From Tetragenococcus sp041859945 (GTDB taxonomy: Bacteria; Bacillota; Bacilli; Lactobacillales; Enterococcaceae): a DNA stretch of 26,719 nucleotides. Position 1 is the stretch's first letter. Each line of letters starts with the position of its first letter. The stretch covers positions 1 to 26,719 of the forward strand of contig JBFLGC010000037.1 in NCBI GenBank assembly GCA_041859945.1, read 5' to 3'. Both the position numbers and the translations under genes were made by a program. This document shows positions 1-7,202 of this stretch, piece after piece. The notes beneath the pieces are model-generated. The model was given only the letters and a program-made list of their open reading frames with translations. It was not told the DNA's origin and searched no databases.

Positions 1-176
1 TAAGTCTTGATCGTACTGGGCGACTTGCCCAGTTTTTTGGCCAATTGGTTTTGGTTAAATTTGACCTGGTTAATCTGTTTAAAGATCAACTCTTGCCGCA
101 ATTCCTCTTTGATTGCTGGGATCAGTGACTGGACCTCTTCGAGCACGATTTGTTTGATTTGTTCTTCCAGAGTCAC
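1..176 (-). CDS. Partial small phage DNA-binding protein (HTH), cut by window edge
   Basis: The frame is open on the minus strand from a GTG at 176 and runs off the left edge, so only about 58 residues are visible. GAGGAG at 186-191 is well placed for this start, and the GTG lies just past the stop of the preceding small regulator. The N-terminal half is a charged helix (VTLEEQIKQIVLEEVQS). The visible end, NQLAKKLGKSPSTIKTL, reads as a helix-turn-helix. Its position as third gene of the leftward set behind two Cro-like genes suits an early phage DNA-binding or excisionase-like protein. That function is inferred from place and fold only, and the C-terminus is missing. Confidence 0.55.
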   Translation of the reverse strand, partial: MTLEEQIKQIVLEEVQSLIPAIKEELRQELIFKQINQVKFNQNQLAKKLGKSPSTIKT

Positions 177-181
177 GGGGA

Positions 182-373
182 TCACTCCTCGTCCTGCATA
201 AGGTAGTCCATCGATACGTTGAGATACTTGGCAACCCTCTTTAAAACAAGGGCTGAAAGATAAGATTTTCGCCATTTTGAAATAGCTCCATCCGACAATC
301 CTGTGCAACGTTCAATTTCTGCAAGAGAAACATGCTTTAAAGCGGCCAGGTCCCTCACTTTTTCGTAGAGCAT
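182..373 (-). CDS. Small Cro-like XRE-family HTH regulator (second copy)
   Basis: This 63-residue protein is almost entirely one XRE-type helix-turn-helix: MLYEKVRDLAALKH, then SLAEIERCTGLSDGAISKW for the turn and recognition helix, then a short VAKYLNVSMDYLM tail typical of Cro/CI minimal domains. Its ATG lies inside the end of the upstream regulator (19-base overlap), with AGGTGAT just before it, so the two are probably translationally coupled. Its first residues closely match the upstream copy, which suggests tandem duplication followed by divergence in the recognition helix. Likely role: lytic-side repressor or antirepressor of the phage switch. The operator is unknown. Confidence 0.8.
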   Translation of the reverse strand: MLYEKVRDLAALKHVSLAEIERCTGLSDGAISKWRKSYLSALVLKRVAKYLNVSMDYLMQDEE

Positions 374-573
374 TTGATATCACCTACTTTTTCTTCTAGC
401 AGCGTGTCCACCGTTGTACCCAACAGTTTCGCCACAGCATACAGATTCGCGGCATTTGGTGTCGCGGTTTTCCATTTGGATATGGTCCCGTTTGATACGG
501 ACACGTGGCGCTCGATTTCTGCAATAGTCATGTTTTGATCATCTGCTAGAGCCTTGATTTTTTCGTATAACAT
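355..573 (-). CDS. Cro-like XRE-family HTH regulator
   Basis: This 72-residue protein consists of a single XRE HTH (residues about 1-60), with IAEIERHVSVSNGTISKW as the DNA-binding turn and helix and VAKLLGTTVDTLLEE as the closing helix. It starts at an ATG at 573 behind GAGGTGA. It is the first gene read from the leftward promoter at 740-768, opposite the CI-like repressor, which is the usual place of Cro in a temperate phage. The C-terminal tail (GDIKCSTKK) overlaps the start of the next regulator. The DNA-binding fold is clear; the exact role is inferred from position. Confidence 0.85.
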   Translation of the reverse strand: MLYEKIKALADDQNMTIAEIERHVSVSNGTISKWKTATPNAANLYAVAKLLGTTVDTLLEEKVGDIKCSTKK

Positions 574-625
574 TCATTCTTCACCTCACTCAATAGATTT
601 TTTTCTACTTTATCGCCTAATCCTC

Positions 626-654
626 TTGACATATAATAGACTTCAATCTATTAT
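626..654 (+). promoter_or_regulatory. Rightward sigma-A promoter for the repressor, with operator-like inverted repeat
   Basis: TTGACA at 626-631, a 17-base spacer and TATTAT at 649-654 form a near-consensus promoter reading right toward the CI-like gene. An inverted repeat, ATAATAGA-N6-TCTATTAT at 633-654, fills the spacer and the -10 box, as expected for a repressor operator. The inferred start near 661 leaves a leader of about 140 bases before the GTG at 800. Confidence 0.7.
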
Positions 655-739
655 AAAGGTATAGAAAATAAGCTATGCCCTTTTGTCAAAAGGATAGGTT
701 TTAAAGCGAGTTATTTTATGCTTCCCCAAGCACACTCTT

Positions 740-768
740 AACATACTAGCTTTAAATCTATTTGTCAA
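740..768 (-). promoter_or_regulatory. Leftward sigma-A promoter for the Cro-like genes
   Basis: On the minus strand TTGACA (768-763), a 17-base spacer and TATGTT (745-740) form a strong promoter reading left to the gene starting at 573. The spacer carries AATAGATTT, sharing the AATCTATT half-site seen in the rightward promoter. The inferred start is near 733, so this promoter faces the rightward one. Confidence 0.65.
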
Positions 769-799
769 TAGTTTTAAATCTAATTTAGGAGGATTTTTT

Positions 800-1168
800 G
801 TGAATACTAAAGAAAGAGTCAAAGAACTTGCGTCGCATCGCGGTTTAACACTTGCCGAACTTGAAAGAAAACTTTCGATTTCTAACGGAACTATTGGTCG
901 CTGGACAGATGGCCGTAAACCAAACACCGAGCCCCTAGAAAAGGTGGCCAACTATTTTGAAGTGTCTGTTGACTACTTGCTTGGTCGCACAGATAGAAAA
1001 GATCCTTGGCCCGCATCGACACCAGAGGAAGATTTTGGCGATGTCGTCGACGAAAAGGATCTTAGAGATATGGTGGAAAATGCTCAAACTTTCGATGGCC
1101 ACCAGTTAGATCAACACGATAAAGATGCTATCGTCGCTTTTTTGATCGGTCGCATGAGTGGAAAATGA
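800..1168 (+). CDS. CI-like phage repressor (XRE HTH)
   Basis: A 122-residue protein starting at GTG 800 behind a perfect AGGAGG (788-793). Residues about 5-62 are an XRE HTH (LAELERKLSISNGTIGRW, then VANYFEVSVDYLLGRT). The remaining 60 residues are acidic and end KDAIVAFLIGRMSGK. They do not show an obvious LexA-type self-cleavage peptidase, so release of repression probably depends on the adjacent ImmA-type protease, as known for ICEBs1 ImmR/ImmA. It reads opposite the Cro-like genes and shares their N-terminal pattern. The fold is seen directly; repressor function is inferred from context. Confidence 0.82.
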   Translation: MNTKERVKELASHRGLTLAELERKLSISNGTIGRWTDGRKPNTEPLEKVANYFEVSVDYLLGRTDRKDPWPASTPEEDFGDVVDEKDLRDMVENAQTFDGHQLDQHDKDAIVAFLIGRMSGK

Positions 1169-1179
1169 GGTGGTGAACT

Positions 1180-1527
1180 TTGAAGGACTTAGTAGATGAG
1201 TTAAAAGAAAAAGGGATCGAAGTTAAGTTTATGGAGATGCACGCTAAAGGCTGTTACATTCCAGGCATTAAAATGATTTTTATTGATCAAAATTTGTCTG
1301 AGGAAGAAATGAAGTTGACCTTATACCATGAGCTAAAACATGGCATGGACCATACCGAGTTTGAAAATCTTTATAAGATGCAGGTTTGGCACTCTAAGAT
1401 GGAAGCTGAGGCAAACACTTATATGTTGAACCGTATCATCGCGGAAAACGATGGTTACTATAATTATGGTCAGGTCACTGAAGCTTTTAAGCTGGATCCT
1501 GGTTGGAATATAAAATTAGCAAAATAA
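1180..1527 (+). CDS. ImmA/IrrE-family metallopeptidase
   Basis: A 115-residue protein starting at TTG 1180 with GAGGTGGTGA in front, 11 bases after the repressor stop, so co-transcribed and likely coupled. HELKH at residues 50-54 is the HExxH zinc motif, followed by an MEAEANTYM segment that would supply the third ligand in this family. ImmA-type peptidases cleave the partner repressor after DNA damage or other signals (established for ICEBs1). By position the partner here would be the protein encoded at 800-1168. No separate HTH domain is present. Confidence 0.87.
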   Translation: MKDLVDELKEKGIEVKFMEMHAKGCYIPGIKMIFIDQNLSEEEMKLTLYHELKHGMDHTEFENLYKMQVWHSKMEAEANTYMLNRIIAENDGYYNYGQVTEAFKLDPGWNIKLAK

Positions 1528-1551
1528 AAAATGGAAAGAAGGAAGTTGTAA

Positions 1552-2010
1552 ATGAAGAAAATGTTGTTTTTGTTTGGAGCGGTTTTGGTTTTATTTTTAG
1601 CAGGATGCTCGAAAACGGGAGAAAACGAAGCTAAGTCCTCGCAATCATCCCCAGAAAGTACAGTTGAGAGCATTACTATCTCAACGCCAAAGTCAGATAA
1701 GCACACTCAATACCTAAAAAATTATGTTGGAAGAAATGCCTCAGATACTGGAACCGAGCGCATGAGTGGCCAATTTATGGATACCTACGGAGATGCGAAC
1801 ATACCCCTTGTATTTATTACAGAAAGTGGTGAGGCGGTTACTGCTGATAACATCAAAGATTACGTTGTAGAAAGCCAAGAGCCAGAAGCAGGTACGCAGA
1901 TAGATTTGACTTTTGAAACATCAAACAGCGGGGATGAGTATAACTTCCCTGAGTCAGTGTCCCTTGATGAAATCGTCTTACATGTTAAGAAGGTCGATTT
2001 TGACAACTAA
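1552..2010 (+). CDS. Prophage-encoded lipoprotein
   Basis: A 152-residue secreted lipoprotein. Residues 1-18 are a signal peptide with a lipobox LAGC at 16-19, so Cys19 would be lipidated and the protein anchored on the outer face of the membrane. A Ser/Glu-rich linker (about 20-45) is followed by a domain of about 100 residues with alternating strand-like segments (IPLVFITESGEAVTADNI; GTQIDLTF). AAGGAAG precedes the ATG. Lipoproteins lying between repressor and integrase in temperate phages of lactic bacteria can block superinfecting DNA (Ltp of phage TP-J34 is the known case), but no sequence likeness to Ltp is seen. The role is therefore inferred. Confidence 0.8.
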   Translation: MKKMLFLFGAVLVLFLAGCSKTGENEAKSSQSSPESTVESITISTPKSDKHTQYLKNYVGRNASDTGTERMSGQFMDTYGDANIPLVFITESGEAVTADNIKDYVVESQEPEAGTQIDLTFETSNSGDEYNFPESVSLDEIVLHVKKVDFDN

Positions 2011-2101
2011 CCCTCTCCAGTGATCTAGTCGTGTGCAACTCACGACGAGGGCTTATCCTTTTGATTTTTGCACGCCCGCGAAGAAAAAGGAGAAATAAAT
2101 T

Positions 2102-3259
2102 ATGGCAATTATAAAAAGCTACGAAAAAAAAGACGGATCTGCCGCCTACCAGTTTTCCGTCTACCTGGGAGTAGATGAGGAAACTGGAAAGAAAAAGCGG
2201 ACGACTCGTCGAGGTTTTAAGACAAAAAAAGAAGCCAAGCGTGCTCTCGCTCGGCTCGAAGCAGGAGTTGATGTCCCGCAAAACAAAACTAAAAAGCAAC
2301 CTAAGTATACCACATTTTGCGACGTTTATGCTATTTGGTGGGAAACTTATATACAAAAAGGCTTAAAGCTAAGTACTGTCGCACGAACGGAAAATTATTT
2401 TAAGTGTCACATTTTACCTATTTTAGGCGACAAAGTGATCACAGCTCTCACACCACTTGATTGTCAAAAAGCGGTCAACGGATGGTCAAAGGAGTTGATA
2501 GACTTTGCCCCGTATAAGGCCTATGCAAGCCAAGTCTTACGTTTTGCAAAAGACACTTTGCAACTGATTGACTCCAATCCGATGGACGTCGTCGAGATGC
2601 CTCGAAAGCGGAAAAGTAAAAAAGCGGACTCGGATAAATACTATACTGAGGCCGAGCTCACGGCTTTTTTGACCTGGTTAAAAACTAACCGTCCGGAAAA
2701 GGAGTTTGTGCTTTTTCGCCTACTGGCCTTTACAGGTCTCCGAAAAGCGGAACTTTGTGCGTTGACCTGGGATGACATTGACTTTGTCCAAAGCACCTTG
2801 CGAGTCAATAAAGCTTTGATGCGTGTCGAAAAAGTGACTTATGTGGCAGATCCTAAAACAGAAAAATCAAAACGGACCATCGCCATGGATGCAAAAACCT
2901 TACGCATTCTAAAAAAGTGGAAGTGGACCCAGAAAAAAGATTTTCTGAGAGAAGGGATCATCGTGAAATCAGACAGTGATCAATACCTTTTTACCAACCA
3001 AACCAACGGTCTGCTATATGATAGCTATCTACGAGATGTGATCGAGAGATATCCTGGTAAGCAACTCACACCACATGGCTTTCGCCACACGCATGCCACC
3101 CTACTTTTGAATAACGGCGTATCAGCTAACGACGTGGCCAATCGCTTAGGCCATGCCACCGTAAAGATGACTCTAGACGTCTATGGCCATGCAAGCAAAG
3201 ATGACCAATTTATAGCGGATCGATTTGTAAAAGTAGTCGAAGGGTACTCAAAAGGGTAG
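2102..3259 (+). CDS. int: Phage-type tyrosine integrase
   Basis: A 385-residue site-specific tyrosine recombinase. The N-terminus (1-55) is the basic arm-binding domain typical of Gram-positive phage and ICE integrases (GYQFSVYLG-like strands, KKRTTRRGFKTKKEAK). Residues about 70-165 are the SAM-like core-binding domain. The catalytic domain shows Arg214 (TGLRKAE), His325-x-x-Arg328 (HGFRHTHA), His351 (LGHA) and the nucleophile Tyr361 (LDVYGHA). GGAGAAA precedes the ATG. It is the outermost gene of the element, so the attachment site should lie just beyond its stop. It looks full length and intact. Confidence 0.95.
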   Translation: MAIIKSYEKKDGSAAYQFSVYLGVDEETGKKKRTTRRGFKTKKEAKRALARLEAGVDVPQNKTKKQPKYTTFCDVYAIWWETYIQKGLKLSTVARTENYFKCHILPILGDKVITALTPLDCQKAVNGWSKELIDFAPYKAYASQVLRFAKDTLQLIDSNPMDVVEMPRKRKSKKADSDKYYTEAELTAFLTWLKTNRPEKEFVLFRLLAFTGLRKAELCALTWDDIDFVQSTLRVNKALMRVEKVTYVADPKTEKSKRTIAMDAKTLRILKKWKWTQKKDFLREGIIVKSDSDQYLFTNQTNGLLYDSYLRDVIERYPGKQLTPHGFRHTHATLLLNNGVSANDVANRLGHATVKMTLDVYGHASKDDQFIADRFVKVVEGYSKG

Positions 3260-3274
3260 TCAGCCCTTTTAAAA
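3250..3274 (+). terminator. Short hairpin at the integrase stop
   Basis: AAAAGGG (3250-3256) pairs with CCCTTTT (3264-3270) across a 7-base loop that contains the integrase stop codon. The 3' arm itself supplies the T-run. It is a small, plausible terminator; the stem is weak. Confidence 0.45.
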
Positions 3275-3343
3275 GTCTGTAAGACCAGTGATAACAAGGT
3301 CACGCAGAACTTTTTAATTCTTTTGTCCGCTTTGTCTTTTATC
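3275..3343. other. Prophage/host junction candidate containing one 42-bp-repeat-like unit
   Basis: No gene is visible between the integrase terminator and the intron end. 3309-3333 matches 24 of 25 bases of a unit in the 42-bp tandem array (19152-19176), which suggests that host DNA has resumed by here. The right attachment site would then lie between about 3260 and 3309. No core sequence can be named, because the other prophage end is outside the window. Confidence 0.4.
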
Positions 3344-3379
3344 ATAGGGTAGAGGGGAAATAAATTCCGCCCCTCCCGA

Positions 3380-3413
3380 CGTTCCGTACGTACGGGTCTC
3401 GTATACGGCTCTA
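3380..3413 (-). ncRNA. Group II intron domain V
   Basis: Minus-strand AGAGCCGTATACGAGACC followed by CGTACGTACGGAAC folds with CCGTA paired to TACGG, a two-base CG bulge on the 3' side, and an upper TACG/CGTA stem. The AGC triad lies at the base. This is the catalytic core signature of a group II intron. Confidence 0.8.
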
Positions 3414-3430
3414 TCCTTGTATCGATGTTA

Positions 3431-4726
3431 CTACGACCCCAGATAATACTTTAAAGGATTGATCAATCCTGGTCGATCCTTTTTCTTTCTTTCAAGTATG
3501 CTTGGATTTAAGATAAAGTTCACCACATTCATTCCGCATCTCCTATACCATCCCAGTCTGGAATTTGCCACTTTGAAGATATCTTCGTGTGTGAAGCCAC
3601 AGTGCTGACCTTTGTTCAGCTTCTGTAGATTGATATAAATTCGGCGTGGTCTCTTCCATTGCTTGATGATAATGACTCTGATTTTGTGCCGCAGCCATTG
3701 TCCAAATTTATCTAGAAATACTTTCATACTTCCTATTCGGTAGTAGTTTATCCAGCCTCTCACGATTTGGTTTACTTTGGTGAATGTTGTTCCGATAGGT
3801 CTTGCTACAGCGTGATTTCTTTTCAGATATTCTTGTATCTTAGTGTATATTCTCGCTTTGCTTCGATTTCTCGGTTTACATTTCCATTCTTTCCCATTCT
3901 TCCAATAGGTGAAACCTAGATACTTACTTTTGGTGGGTCTGACGACCAGCGTCTTTGTCATGTTCACTTTCAATAGAAGTTTTCTTTCGATCCATTTAGT
4001 GAGTGAGGTCATCACTCGCTTCGCTGCCCTTTCACTGCCAACGTAAACGTTGGTGTCGTCGGCGTATCTAGTGAAGCGTAGACCTCTATTTTCCAATTCT
4101 TTGTCGAGCTTATCCAAATATATGTTCGATAGCACTGGACTAAGTGGACTACCTTGAGTCACGCCCTCTTCACTAGGACTGGTCAGTCCATCCTCTAGGA
4201 TGCCTGACTTTAAAAATGAACGGACTAAATGTAAGGTTTCTCTATCCTCTACCCTCTTTCTGAGTTCTGAAATCAACTTGTCCTGATTTACAGTGTCGAA
4301 AAACTTCTTAATATCCATGTCGACCACCCATTCATAGCCACTGTTGAGGTATTCTAACGTTTTGTTTATGGCTTGTTTGGCATCTCTGTTAGGTCGGTAA
4401 CCATAACTATGGTCGCTGAAGTTGGCATCATAGATTCGGGTCAATTGTTGTGCCACTGCCTGTTGGATAACTCGGTCAACCACACATGGTATGCCTAGGG
4501 GTCTTTTGCTACCATCCGGCTTGGGGATGTAGATTCTTTTGACTGGCTTTGGCTTATATTTCATTTGACGGATTTCATTTGTTATTCGTTTTCCGTGTTC
4601 TGAAAAGTAACTATCAAGCTCTTCCACCGTCATTTCATCCATGCCTGGTGCGCCATGATTATGCTTGACTTTACTTATGGCCATTGCTATGTTTTCAGCA
4701 CTGCAAATCTTTTCCATTAATTCCAT
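3431..4726 (-). CDS. ltrA: Group II intron-encoded reverse transcriptase/maturase (class C)
   Basis: A 431-residue protein with the ordered reverse-transcriptase blocks of group II introns: VKRIYIPKPDGSKRPLGIP (63-80), DHSYGYRPNRD (105-115), VVDMDIKKFFDTVN (134-147), EGVTQGSPLSPVLSN (187-201) and the catalytic YADD (221-224). Residues about 290-360 form the maturase X domain (VNQIVRGWINYYRIGS). No HNH endonuclease domain follows, which matches class C proteins of around 420 residues. It reverse transcribes the intron RNA and assists splicing. The start at 4726 is preceded by GAGGAG. All core motifs are present, so it appears active. Confidence 0.95.
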   Translation of the reverse strand: MELMEKICSAENIAMAISKVKHNHGAPGMDEMTVEELDSYFSEHGKRITNEIRQMKYKPKPVKRIYIPKPDGSKRPLGIPCVVDRVIQQAVAQQLTRIYDANFSDHSYGYRPNRDAKQAINKTLEYLNSGYEWVVDMDIKKFFDTVNQDKLISELRKRVEDRETLHLVRSFLKSGILEDGLTSPSEEGVTQGSPLSPVLSNIYLDKLDKELENRGLRFTRYADDTNVYVGSERAAKRVMTSLTKWIERKLLLKVNMTKTLVVRPTKSKYLGFTYWKNGKEWKCKPRNRSKARIYTKIQEYLKRNHAVARPIGTTFTKVNQIVRGWINYYRIGSMKVFLDKFGQWLRHKIRVIIIKQWKRPRRIYINLQKLNKGQHCGFTHEDIFKVANSRLGWYRRCGMNVVNFILNPSILERKKKDRPGLINPLKYYLGS

Positions 4727-5261
4727 TCGCTGCTCTCCTCTATACGTAGATTTACTCAGAAACGTCCCAGTTACCTTTTCCGTCAGTGATTACGTTTCAC
4801 TGGTCTAGGATATCCTCACTTTCGGACTATCTGGGCATTTTCCATAGCGAATCGCACTTTACAAGTACGGGGCCCTTCGGTGCCTTGGCTGGACACTTAC
4901 TATGGCCACTCGCTGACTTCTTACGGTAAACCTTTTTCGACCGTCGTTAACGATTGCTGATTTTAAAGCCTCTCGTGCTTATACGTCCGTAAGATCTCTC
5001 AGGGTAAGGCACTTATCTTTCTCTCCACAACCTCCTGATTTACTGCCTTGGCTTTACGTTTACCTTTTGGATTTCGGTTTGTTGAGCAACCTTGTCCGCC
5101 ATTTAGCCTAATCAGATTGCTGTTCGTAGGCTCAAGAGATTTGCTACACCACTTCCTTCACCCCATCATCACTGATTTCGGCTTGTGGTTCGCTACGCTT
5201 GGCGGTAACTACCCGCGACTGGACTTTCACCAGCTAGATAAGTGTCATGCCTGACACACTC

Positions 5262-5293
5262 AAAAAGAAGACTGGCCTTTTGACCAGTCTTCT
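5262..5293 (-). terminator. Rho-independent terminator of the rsgA paralogue, target of the intron
   Basis: AGAAGACTGG (minus 5293-5284) pairs perfectly with CCAGTCTTCT (5275-5266) over an 8-base loop, followed by TTTT and then GA before the intron's GTGTG. It lies about 30 bases after the stop of the split gtpase gene. Confidence 0.9.
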
Positions 5294-5322
5294 CACTTAT
5301 TTTCTTTTTTTGGATTGGATCG

Positions 5323-5632
5323 TCAATTTTTTCCACTTTTGTTTTCTAGCCGTTTCGCATTTTCGTTTTCTTTTCTTTCCATAAAAGCCAACTCTTTTTG
5401 AAGTTTCAGGTACTGGTCATAACGCTCTTGACTGAGGATGCCGCAAGCTAACGCCTTTTTGATCGCACAACCTGGTTCACTATCATGCTGGCAATCACTG
5501 AATTTGCATTGTGAAGCAAGCGTCTCGATATCGGCGAAACCTTCCGCAAAGCCTTGATTCTCGCCGGTAGACCAAAGTTGAAATTCACGCATTCCTGGCG
5601 TGTCAATGATCACGCCACCTTTAGTCAGTAAC
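5323..5632 (-). pseudogene. rsgA: C-terminal part of IS-split ribosome-assembly GTPase RsgA paralogue
   Basis: This is the distal part of the gene whose first part lies at 7194-7921. Read through one copy of the 9-bp duplication, the frame continues TTYRELLLLTK-GGVIIDTPGMRE, restoring the G3 motif DTPG. It ends with the zinc-binding tail CKFSDCQHDSEPGC characteristic of RsgA/YjeQ and a lysine-rich C-terminus. The restored protein would be about 342 residues, normal for the family. As it stands this piece has no start codon or ribosome site of its own, apart from an internal GTG, and it lacks the nucleotide-binding P-loop, so it should be inactive. Confidence 0.9.
5624..5632. repeat. IS target-site duplication, left copy
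   Basis: GTCAGTAAC directly abuts the left IS end and is repeated at 7194-7202. Removing one copy together with the IS restores the rsgA frame. Confidence 0.92.
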
Positions 5633-7193
5633 TAAAACTTGAAACATCAAAAACCTGACTAAACTATTGATATAAGTGAGTTTCATCAATTAAAAATAGC
5701 ATAAACTTCTCCAAATTGGTAAAATAGAATTGACCAAAAAACCATCTACCAAGGAGTGTTTATGCCATGTCAATTATAACATCAAACAACCAAGATAAGA
5801 AAGAAATTTCATCATCTATCGATACTTTTTTCAAACGTTTTAATTTATCAGCTATTGCGGCAAAATCGAATGCACAAAAATCAAAAGGAGTGTCTTTTCT
5901 CGTTCTTTTTAGTTACCTTGTGACGACGATCTTTTCCAATCGCTCTGCTTTTCGTGACTTCCAACTCCATCAGAATGAATTAGACTTTTCAGATAAAACG
6001 TTTCGCAATCTGCTAAATAACGGAAAAATCAATTGGCAACGATTTTTGATTCTTATGTCCAAAAATGTCATTGACTTCCTTCGTCCTTTGACAGAAAAGG
6101 ATCGTAAAGAAGTTTTTATCGTAGATGATTCCATGTATGAGCGTTTGAATGCAAAAAATGTAGAGCTTTGTGGTTGGCAGTACGATCACGCCAACCATAA
6201 AAATAAGAAAGGCTTTCGATTTCTTCAACTTGGATGGAGTGATGGCAATACTTTTTTGCCCGTTGCTTTTAGTCTTTTATCCTCAAGCAAGAAAGTACGT
6301 GAAGCAGACGAGATTGACCATCGGTCACACTCTGGAAGAAGAAAAGCGCAAGCACAACGCAAAGGAACCGATGTGCTAGTAGAGCTTCTTCAAGCTGCCC
6401 TAAAAGATGGCGTGAAGGCGCACTACGTGCTATTTGATTCATGGTTTTCAAGTCCTAAAATGTTTCATGTTTTGCGCAAAATCAAGCTTCATGCCGTTTG
6501 TATGATTAAACGTTCAAAGAAAGTGTATTATCGATACAACGGCAAATTGGTCGATGTAAAGACCATTTTTCAAACAGAGAAAAAGCGCAGAGGTCGTTCC
6601 AGATACCTTCTTTCTGTTTGTGTTGAGTCTGAAGTGGATGGCCAAGTGCTTCCGATTAAGCTTGTGTACGTGAGAAATCGCAATAAGCGCAATGATTATC
6701 TCGTGCTAGCCACCACAGATATTTCTTTGAGTGAAGATGAGATCATCCAGCTCTATGGTAAACGGTGGTCGATTGAGGTTTATTTTAAAATTTGTAAGCA
6801 ACATCTTCGTTTAGCTAAGTATCAAGGGCTTTCTTATGATGGTATTTTTGCACATACCGTGACGGTCGCTGTCAGTTACCTTGTTTTGGCTGTCCAACAT
6901 CGTGAACAAGCAGATGATCGAACGATGGGCGAGCTATTTTACTTGATGATTGAAGAACTATCCGATATTAGTTTTTCAGAAGCTATTATCCAACTTCTCG
7001 AGCTTTTTAAAGAAGTATTTGAGAACGAGTTAGTCCTTTCTGAAGAAACTTTAAATAACATCATGGACCAGTTTATCCAAAAACTACCTAAAGCAACACA
7101 AAATCAGTTAAGACTGGTTGCTTGAAACTAAATTTATGGGTTAATTGCTTGGTATCATAAGCTTAGTGGACTCTTTTTATGTTTCAAGTTTTA
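5633..7193 (+). mobile_element. IS4-family insertion sequence, 1561 bp, complete
   Basis: The element is bounded by perfect 15-bp inverted repeats, TAAAACTTGAAACAT at 5633-5647 and its complement at 7179-7193, and flanked by the 9-bp duplication GTCAGTAAC. It carries one intact transposase gene. Duplications of 9 or more bases and a YREK transposase fit the IS4 family. Intact ends, matched duplications and an undamaged transposase suggest a recent insertion. I do not assign a named IS. Confidence 0.95.
5767..7125 (+). CDS. tnp: IS4-family DDE transposase
   Basis: A 452-residue transposase. The first catalytic aspartate is in FIVDDSMYER (about 120-121), the second in LFDSWFSSP (224), and the glutamate (337) sits in the IS4 signature Y-(2)-R-(3)-E-(6)-K, here Y330, R333, E337 and K344. 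A beta-strand-rich insertion lies between the second aspartate and the glutamate, as in IS4 and IS231. The ATG at 5767 follows AAGGAG. A nearer upstream ATG (5761) is out of frame and soon stops. It would catalyse cut-and-paste movement of the element it lies in. Confidence 0.95.
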   Translation: MSIITSNNQDKKEISSSIDTFFKRFNLSAIAAKSNAQKSKGVSFLVLFSYLVTTIFSNRSAFRDFQLHQNELDFSDKTFRNLLNNGKINWQRFLILMSKNVIDFLRPLTEKDRKEVFIVDDSMYERLNAKNVELCGWQYDHANHKNKKGFRFLQLGWSDGNTFLPVAFSLLSSSKKVREADEIDHRSHSGRRKAQAQRKGTDVLVELLQAALKDGVKAHYVLFDSWFSSPKMFHVLRKIKLHAVCMIKRSKKVYYRYNGKLVDVKTIFQTEKKRRGRSRYLLSVCVESEVDGQVLPIKLVYVRNRNKRNDYLVLATTDISLSEDEIIQLYGKRWSIEVYFKICKQHLRLAKYQGLSYDGIFAHTVTVAVSYLVLAVQHREQADDRTMGELFYLMIEELSDISFSEAIIQLLELFKEVFENELVLSEETLNNIMDQFIQKLPKATQNQLRLVA

Positions 7194-7202
7194 GTCAGTA
7201 AC
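7194..7202. repeat. IS target-site duplication, right copy
   Basis: GTCAGTAAC follows the right inverted repeat and matches 5624-5632. Confidence 0.92.

Larger units (their letters stand above)
3344..5259 (-). mobile_element. Class C group II intron (about 1.92 kb) inserted behind a terminator
   Basis: Read on the minus strand, the element starts with GTGTG at 5259, shows domain I sequence (CTGGTGAAAGTCCAG, then GCGTAGCGAACC), encodes its maturase at 4726-3431, and ends with a domain V hairpin (about 3413-3380) and a domain VI stem (GAGGGG pairing with CCCCTC). The most likely 3' end is CTAT at 3344; CTAC a few bases earlier is possible. The 5' junction lies directly after the T-run of the rsgA terminator hairpin. 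Insertion after terminator-like hairpins is the known target habit of class C introns. The encoded protein lacks an endonuclease domain, which also fits class C. Spliced, it would leave the terminator joined to GATAAAAGAC. Confidence 0.88.

Noticed and set aside
673..951. 92-codon minus-strand ORF overlapping the repressor start
   Set aside because: It is antisense to the start of the CI-like gene, whose coding signal and ribosome site are clear, and it crosses the promoter region.
2028..2046. GTCGTG/CACGAC hairpin between the lipoprotein and integrase genes as a terminator
   Set aside because: The stem is only 6 bp and no T-run follows directly, so it was not called.
5048..5254. 68-codon plus-strand ORF inside the intron
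   Set aside because: It lies antisense to the structured domain I RNA of the group II intron and has no ribosome site.
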